A stretch of DNA of 27,647 nt, taken from positions 1 through 27,647 of the forward strand of contig FTLJ01000905.1 in the NCBI GenBank assembly GCA_900155495.1, given 5' to 3'. Below are positions 22,069-27,647 of this stretch, in pieces. Below the pieces are notes generated by a model that saw only the letters and a program-made list of their open reading frames with translations, ran no database searches and had not been told where the DNA came from. A program made the position numbers and the translations under genes. The DNA comes from Porogramme epimiltina (Eukaryota; Basidiomycota; Agaricomycetes; Polyporales; Polyporaceae). The number at the start of each line of letters is the position of its first letter. Position 1 is the stretch's first letter.

Positions 22069-22360
22069 TATTTTGAGAGTATTTATAGGAGTTTGTGGGG
22101 AGCTCAGGTGAAGGTCGTCATGGGCAGGCAGAGGCGTGAGGTGGGCAGAGAAGGCAGCGTTTTGGAGGGAGGACGGGTGAATCACAAGCCGAGTCGTCCG
22201 ACGACGCCCTTCCCCGCACTCGCTAGTCGCGTGACGTAAGCGTCGGTCCTCGGCCGCGGGCGTCCCTTCCTCCGCCACGTCGGGCGTCTACCGCACTTGA
22301 TCCGGACGTCTCCACGACCGCATCCCGCGACTCGTTTTCAGGGCCGCCTCGAACGTGAAC
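22069..22360. promoter_or_regulatory. Bidirectional promoter between the peroxin and HAD genes
   Basis: The two starts are only 292 bp apart and point away from each other, so both promoters must lie here. The stretch is GC-rich, with no clear TATA element seen on either side. The peroxin frame remains open through it, which I take as chance. Confidence 0.5.
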
Positions 22361-24133
22361 ATGCTTGCATTTCGGGCCGGAGCAGTTGCCTCTCGCACAA
22401 GCCTTGCTGCTTCCCGAAAGCTGCGAGCCAGCCCAACGTGGGGACGGTGGATTCAGCGCAAGTCTCCACCAGCATACATTGAGGACCTTTCGCTGATGCC
22501 TAGTTACAGACCAGGCGTCTGCAAGCCCCCGCCTACCTCCGCTCGTCTTTGCCTTTGACATAGTCTGTACTTTTGTAATACCTTGATGAACCCACGGCTA
22601 AAAATACACAGGATGGCGTCCTTCTACGAGGACCACATACGATACCCGCTGCCAGACGTGCTCTAGACATGCTCAACGGCGACAACCCAATGGGCATGTG
22701 AGTGCTTTTCTCTACAGTTGTATATCTCCCCCTGACGACATCTGTAAGGAAGATACCATTTATACTAGTCAGCTCTAGTATTCATTTGTGTGATATGTCC
22801 CGCTGACTAACACCCACGTAGTTGACCAACGGAGGCGGCGTCGGTGAAGAAGCACGACGTCAAAAGCTCAGTTCGCAACTCGGAGTCGAAGTATCTACAT
22901 TTAATGCGTCCAGAAAAGTGCCAGGACTCACCAAAAGTGTAGTTAGATCTCAACCAGATCGTGCAGGCACACACCATACTCAAGTCCGTCGTCCACAAGT
23001 ACGCAGACAAGCCCGTCCTTGTCCTCGGTGGTCGCAACGACGTCGTTCGCAAGGTGGCTCAGAGCTACGGGTTCAAGCACGCCTATACCACCCTAGACGT
23101 CCTCGCCTGGAAGCCCGAGTGAGCCCAATCTCGGCGTCTTTTCGCGTTTATCGCTCAAATGACTGGTCTCGTGCAGGGCATGGCCATTCCACGACCTCAC
23201 GCCGGAAGAGCGCCAGTCCACTTTGGTACCCCCGGGCTATTCAACGCTTGGCGCTTCCATTCTGACCTCTTTCCCCTATCACAGGATGTAGACTTCTCCC
23301 AAACTCCGATCGCGGCCATCTTCGTCTTCCACGACCCGCGTAACTGGTCCCTCGATATCCAGATCACCCTCGACGTCCTGCGCTCGCACGGCGTCATTGG
23401 CGCCCCCTACGCCAACGCATTGCCCAAAACTAGGCACGGAAAGGCGCCAGCGCCCGTCGAGCTCGTCTTCTGCAACCCAGACCTGCTCTGGACGTCCGAC
23501 TTCCCGCGCCCTCGCCTCGGCCAGGGCGCGTTCCGTGACGCGTTTCAGGCGGTGCACAAGGCGCGCCCCCATTTTCCCTCCGCTCTTCTTGTCCTTCATT
23601 CTGACCCTGGGCGCTGCGCGATGCCAGTCGGTGACGGGCAGGACATATCCATACACTCAGTACGGCAAACCCACGCGTGAAACGTACGAGTTCGCGGCAG
23701 GCGTGCTCCGCGACCGTCTTCAGGAGCTACAGGGCGGAAAGCCAGTAAAGCGAATGCCGAGAGTGTGAGTCTTTGCTACTACAATCCTCATTCTCTCACA
23801 TGATGTTCTGAACACCCTTCAGGTACATGGTTGGAGGTAAGTGATCGCGTGCACATATACTGTTCTGGGTTTCTCACAGCATACTGTCGACGCCACAGAC
23901 AACCCAGAGTCCGGTAAGCCCCCGCAGTACGGCACACCGTCACACGGCTCACGCGCGCGCTTCTCCCAGACATCGCGGGCGCTAATGCCGCAGGGTGGTA
24001 CTCGGCGCTCGTCAAGACGGGCGTTTACGACCCCGCGAACTATCCAACACACACACCAACACGCTTCGTGGACGATGTCGAGGCGGCCGTCCGGTGGGCC
24101 ATCGAGTCAGAGATAAAGCGCAGCGCGTGGTGA
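22361..24133 (+). CDS. HAD-superfamily IIA phosphatase, CECR5/HDHD5-type
   Basis: HAD-IIA hydrolases of the CECR5/HDHD5 type (yeast YKR070W) are usually mitochondrial; the physiological substrate is unsettled. All motifs are present: FAFDIDGVLLRG (motif I, DxD), PFILLTNGGG (II), QYGKPTRETYE (III lysine) and YMVGDNPESDIAGAN (IV). From 22612 the exons are 22612-22697, 22749-22767, 22822-22890, 22943-23118, 23177-23225, 23285-23560, 23628-23764, 23823-23836, 23899-23913 and 23970-24133, all in phase, giving 335 codons. Upstream, an exon ends at 22562 after FAFDI. The ATG at 22361 opens an Arg/Ala/Ser-rich segment (RAGAVASRTSLAASRKLRAS) typical of a mitochondrial presequence. The junction between them (donor near 22447-22475, acceptor near 22520-22530) is uncertain. 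The 23561-23627 intron is best read as GC-AG. Four exons of 14-49 nt are unusual. Confidence 0.85.
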
Positions 24134-24240
24134 TATACAAACTATTTTTTCGCTGTGGCACGTTCCTATACGGCTAGATGCGTGCCGGGAGACATACGCG
24201 CGGCGGTGAAGCGTCATTCAAGAGCCATGCTATACGTGCT

Positions 24241-26339
24241 TCAAGCAGTGTCCACCTCGTTCTGGCCCATCTTCTCGTCCCCCACGTCGCCTCCTGCCAC
24301 TTTCCGGTCCTGCATCTTCCGCCGCCGGAGGAGGACCAACGTTGTGCCGTAGCACGTGCATCCTAGGACCCCTACGAGCTGTAGCGCGCGGCGTTAGCTC
24401 TCGTGCGAAAGAATTAGTAAAGACATCGACATACCCCGCTGAAGAGGGCCGGGCGCCACCAGATGAAGTCGCCTGTGAGGAGTGCGCCGTCTATGGGTGT
24501 GCCTGATGTACATCAGAAGGCCTGTTGGGGGCATTTGGCGAGCCGGGTGCACATACCTATGAGGCTGCCGAGTCCTAGCAGGGAAATGAAGTTCCTATGA
24601 GTGAGTAGTATCAACGCATTTGGCAAGGGCAAAGTCGTACCACAGAAGAAGAACGCGATGCCCAGGCGGGCCCTAAACATCATTTGAGCACGATACGAGT
24701 TTATGATATAATGGAGGGCGCACCCAATCTCCGACATATCATCCGTAAGAAGGGATATGAATGGGGCCATAAGCGCAATGTCTGCGTCGTTTCACTATCA
24801 GCTCTTCGAGGCCTCTGGGAAACGGGAACGGAGCATGCTTACACGTCCCTGCGAAGAAACCGTATATGACGCCTATGACGACCACGCTCGCAACGCTACC
24901 GAGCCCGATCATCCCAAATATCAGCACGGTGCAAGCAAGCGTCGACGCTAAAGTCATATTCTCCACGCCGAGCTTCCGCGCAAAGAATCCGGGGGAAAGG
25001 CGGCCGACAAAGCTACTTGCGTTCATAATCACGAGCTGGATCAAAAGATGAGAGGTGAATAAGGAATAGGAACGACTAACACACAGAATAGAATGAGAAC
25101 GTTTGACTGAGGCCGTGCGTGAGCGCGTCAAGCTGGAGGTAGAAGAGAGGGAAGTAGAACGCGATGACAAACACCGTCATCCTGTGAGTCCCGGAGCAGC
25201 ATTCCGTCAGCTCGTGACCCACCAATGGCAGAACCACACCACTGACCCGAGCGTCGTGAATACATAGGCCTTGTCCCCCGCAAACTTCTGTGCGGCCTTC
25301 CACAGACTCAGGCTCTGGCGCTGGGGATGCGGCTTCATCCTCAGGCGCATCATCGCGCACCCGATGAGGAGCAGCCCAGACACAAGCCCTGCATTCGCAC
25401 GTGTAGCCACCGCAAAACCAAGCCTGTCGAGAGTGTTGTTCAGCATGATAGGGTGGATGACTGCACCGAGGGATGAGCCAGACGCAACGAGCGTCAGTGC
25501 GAGCGGGCGGCGAACGTGGAAGTACTGTGAGATGACAGCGATGGTGGGGATGTAGATGATCCCTCCTCCGAGGCCAGCCCCAATACCTTGGCTAAGAAAG
25601 ATCTGTGAGGGGGGTCGTGAGAAGGGGGGCGGGGAGAAGGGAGGCGGAAAGGACAGGACCTGGTAGTATGCACCGAGTTTGGCGAGGGAGAGCATGAAGA
25701 GTGAGAAGGATATGAGGATGGATCCCCCGTAGACGAGGTAGTAGCTAGAGGTTCCAGCCATTAGTTTGGTGTAGGGAAAAGGCTAGCAGAGGGCCTACAA
25801 GTATCCGCGGTCGAAGAGGTGTCCGAACAATAGACCAGAGGAGATGACCAGGAAAGCGTTTATGCTGCCGATCCATCTGTCAGAGGACGTCGGTCAACAA
25901 TTAGAAGAGACTTCACCGAGAAACGCAGGGCGTACGAGATGGCGGACGTCGAGGTGTTGCTGAGATAAACCCTCGTATAATAGTCTAGAGGAAAAGCACG
26001 ATCAGCCAGTCTCAAACCTTGAAGCGTCCGCACCATATGCCATACCCTGGTAGACTCCAAAAGACGTTGTATACCCAAAACAGCAGATCTGGAGGAGAAA
26101 ACTGCCAAAGAACGCCGCGCATGTCAGAGACGAGGCATAGTCATTAGCAATGACTGGCGGACGCACGCCCCAAAAACGTTGAACCAAGCAACCGTGCCTC
26201 CTTCCGGGTATGTCAAGGGCACAGGGGAATCCGTCACGGAAGGAGAAACACGAGTGGCGTCCATTATTGAACCAGTGTGTGTAACATGAGGTGTTGAATG
26301 AGGTGCAACCTGAGCGACAGGGGATTGCCGTTGGTCCAT
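24241..26339 (-). CDS. MFS transporter, monocarboxylate-permease-like
   Basis: This is a 12-helix major facilitator protein of the fungal MCH/SLC16-like group, predicted in the plasma membrane; the substrate is not known and the yeast relatives do not all carry monocarboxylates. Thirteen exons join in phase to about 466 residues: 26167-26339, 26046-26101, 25936-25984, 25799-25876, 25660-25744, 25247-25602, 25085-25181, 24843-25035, 24724-24781, 24641-24672, 24557-24574, 24435-24502 and 24241-24378. The typical N-terminal block is PEGGTVAWFNVFGAF, then FGVYQDYYTRVYL and AISWIGSINAFL. GQGIGAGLGGGIIYIPT-like sequence (SQGIGAGLGGGIIYIPT), VASGSSLGAVIHPIML and ARLGIAFFFCGLGSLIGTP are further family signatures. 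The loop between the halves is basic and polar (RLRMKPHPQRQSLSL). The acceptor at 24575 was preferred over 24592 because only it restores frame and the family motif. Confidence 0.87.
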
Positions 26340-26384
26340 CTACACGTTACATCAGTAAAGTCGCGCACAGCTTACTGACTTAAA

Positions 26385-26438
26385 CGCCTTACGCCGCCCG
26401 TTAAGCTGGTAAGACGGTTAAGGCAAGTAAGGCGTAAG
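26385..26438. repeat. Imperfect overlapping inverted repeat
   Basis: CGCCTTAC at 26385-26392 is the reverse complement of 26427-26434. CTTACGCC at 26388-26395 is the reverse complement of 26431-26438, so the arms overlap as CGCCTTACGCC against GTAAGGCGTAAG, offset by register. GTTAAG also repeats directly in between. It lies about 50-100 bp upstream of the MFS start. It could be an operator-like site, a hairpin or a small transposon relic. Confidence 0.35.
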
Positions 26439-27260
26439 ACATTAGTGGACTCGCTAGTATTGAAGATCCTTTGCGCATGCGCGGAGGAAAGGACAATAAA
26501 TTTTACTTTCTAGCATCCAGTTGTAGTCTTCGTTTGTCCTATTGCCTATGGCGCAGTTTGTGTTCGAATAGTAGTACTAGTTTTACATACATTGTAGCTA
26601 ATGTACTATAATGCATAGGATCGCGTCCAGGTAAGGGATTGAGCAACTTGTGATAGAATAGAGCACATTATGATATATGGGTGCCAAAGCGTGAGGTACG
26701 CAAGCCGAAGCTACAAACATGCACAACAGAGCAAGACGTACGAAGGCAGCAGCGGACTTAGTAGAGAAAACGACGTGGTTGAAGCGCCCACAGGATGGCG
26801 CGCTACTCTAGCGCTCGCCTGACCACGTCACCGCTCACCTCTGGCTCTCACTATCTCTCACATCTCATACTACGCTTTCTCGGCCACGCTCCTCTACTAC
26901 TTTTTCTATGTGTAAGTGAAGAACGTTTGCACGATCTCCACGCCTATCTTCGTCCCCACCCCAAGTCTCAATCTACCTGGACTGGGACGTGTGCGAGCAT
27001 GACGGGGCGCCGGCGAGCGCGGGGACACGTTGCGACGCTCGTGGAGCCGAAATATCTTGAGCCTACTATGAGATACGTATGTGAGTGATCCTTTTCTAGT
27101 CTAGTTACTCTTGGGGGTGGGGACTTCAGGAGGGGCTTTGGGGCAGAATGGGGGCCGCGGTGTCGTGAGCGCGGCCCTCGGGTTGTGGATGGGAATGCAA
27201 CAGCAGGACAGCGTGGAGGCGGGTGTGCAAGGCATGCTAATAGTTCGTTGATGGGTCACT
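26439..27260. other. Region between the MFS gene and the right-hand F-BAR candidate
   Basis: The left half is AT-rich and non-coding. A plus-strand frame at 26795-27088 (97 codons) starts with ATG but has no family features. Upstream exons of the F-BAR candidate may be hidden here, since that gene needs a start. No splice chain was convincing enough to draw. No RNA gene is evident. Confidence 0.3.
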
Positions 27261-27439
27261 ACTCCATCGGTGTTTTTGGTCGCGCCTGCGCACCTGCTCA
27301 TGTACGTATGTGCACGCACGAATGACCAATGCGGGATCCCCCCCCTGCATTGGATCAAGCAGAGCATGTTCTCGTGCAAGGTGCGTCTGCCCGTCCGCCC
27401 ATCCAGTGCTTGCCCTCTCACTCATGGTCTCGGCACGAG

Positions 27440-27556
27440 CGTAGGGAGGCGGCGGCGTTCCTGAAGGACCATGCGCTGCGGGAAGACGAATACGGGCGGT
27501 CGATGCAGAAGCTCGCGCGGACGGTGGTGTTAGACTACGCCGCGGTGGAGGGGAAG
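27440..27556 (+). CDS. Partial F-BAR (FCH) domain protein, runs off the right edge
   Basis: One 39-codon exon reads RREAAAFLKDHALREDEYGR followed by SMQKLARTV, close to the FCH/F-BAR consensus (FLKERA..EEEYAK.LQKLAR). F-BAR proteins bind curved membrane and organise actin in endocytosis, septation or Rho regulation. The exon is flanked by cacgag before 27440 and gtgggg at 27557. A preceding exon ending at 27380 (HWIKQSMFSCK, then gtgcgt) joins in phase 0 and gives a sensible helix, but its left boundary is not visible. The rest of the gene lies beyond the window, so the subfamily (Cdc15/Imp2, Bzz1 or RhoGAP type) cannot be told. Confidence 0.5.
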
Positions 27557-27647
27557 GTGGGGTGAATGCCCGGTGAGCCTCTCCTTTCGGACCTGCCTGC
27601 CAACGCGTTGCTGCATCCCCGCTCCCGCGCCCCACTGATACCCCTGT

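Noticed and set aside
3106..26339. A metabolite gene cluster formed by the two monooxygenases and the MFS transporter
   Set aside because: The transporter is about 16 kb away, with unrelated genes between. No core synthase or cluster regulator is present.
26795..27088. 97-residue plus-strand frame as the first exon of the F-BAR gene
   Set aside because: It has a different composition, ends in a stop, and no in-phase splice chain to 27440 was found.

Overview
The window reads as nuclear DNA of a filamentous basidiomycete, most likely an Agaricomycete. Genes are GC-rich and dense on both strands. They are broken by many introns, mostly about 45-75 nt, with GT...AG ends. Several families present are typical of that group: a Con-6 protein, an Agaricomycete 7-TM family, and a large protein with a degenerate EF-hand and ZZ-like zinc fingers. 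No bacterial, phage, CRISPR or intact transposon feature was seen. All gene models were spliced by hand from the sequence, and exon phases were checked for each. The first exons of the EF-hand/ZZ gene and of the HAD gene are not fully resolved.

Layout. 115-2729 (+): HbrB/Bit61-type TORC2 subunit. 3106-5090 and 6339-8301 (both -): two tandem paralogous FAD-dependent aromatic-ring-type monooxygenases with nearly the same intron map. 8302-11033: about 2.7 kb without a convincing protein gene, but with a strongly structured GC-rich stretch at 9723-9902. 11034-11639 (-): Con-6-like protein with three repeats. 12152-12496 (-): small conserved coiled-coil-type protein. 12961 (or a little upstream)-17286 (+): about 1185-residue multidomain protein. 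17453-18679 (-): 7-TM protein. 18680-20295: gap. 20296-22068 (-): Pex24/Pex30-type peroxin-dysferlin protein, divergent from 22361-24133 (+): HAD-IIA phosphatase of the CECR5/HDHD5 type. 24241-26339 (-): MFS transporter resembling monocarboxylate permeases. 27440-27556 (+): part of a probable F-BAR (FCH) protein running off the right edge.

Functional picture. This looks like an ordinary chromosomal neighbourhood of housekeeping and lineage-specific genes, not one pathway. TORC2 signalling, peroxisome/ER membrane shaping and membrane-curvature genes are core functions. The two monooxygenases are a local tandem duplication and could belong to aromatic or secondary metabolism. The Con-6 gene is probably stress- or development-regulated: a perfect TGACGTCA (ATF/CREB-type) palindrome lies 137 bp upstream of its ATG. 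I did not find a clear new multi-gene system. The points most worth following are the EF-hand/ZZ protein, the structured RNA candidate, the ATG-only first exons shared by the paralogues, the exon-per-repeat design of Con-6, and the micro-exons plus a possible GC-AG intron in the HAD gene.
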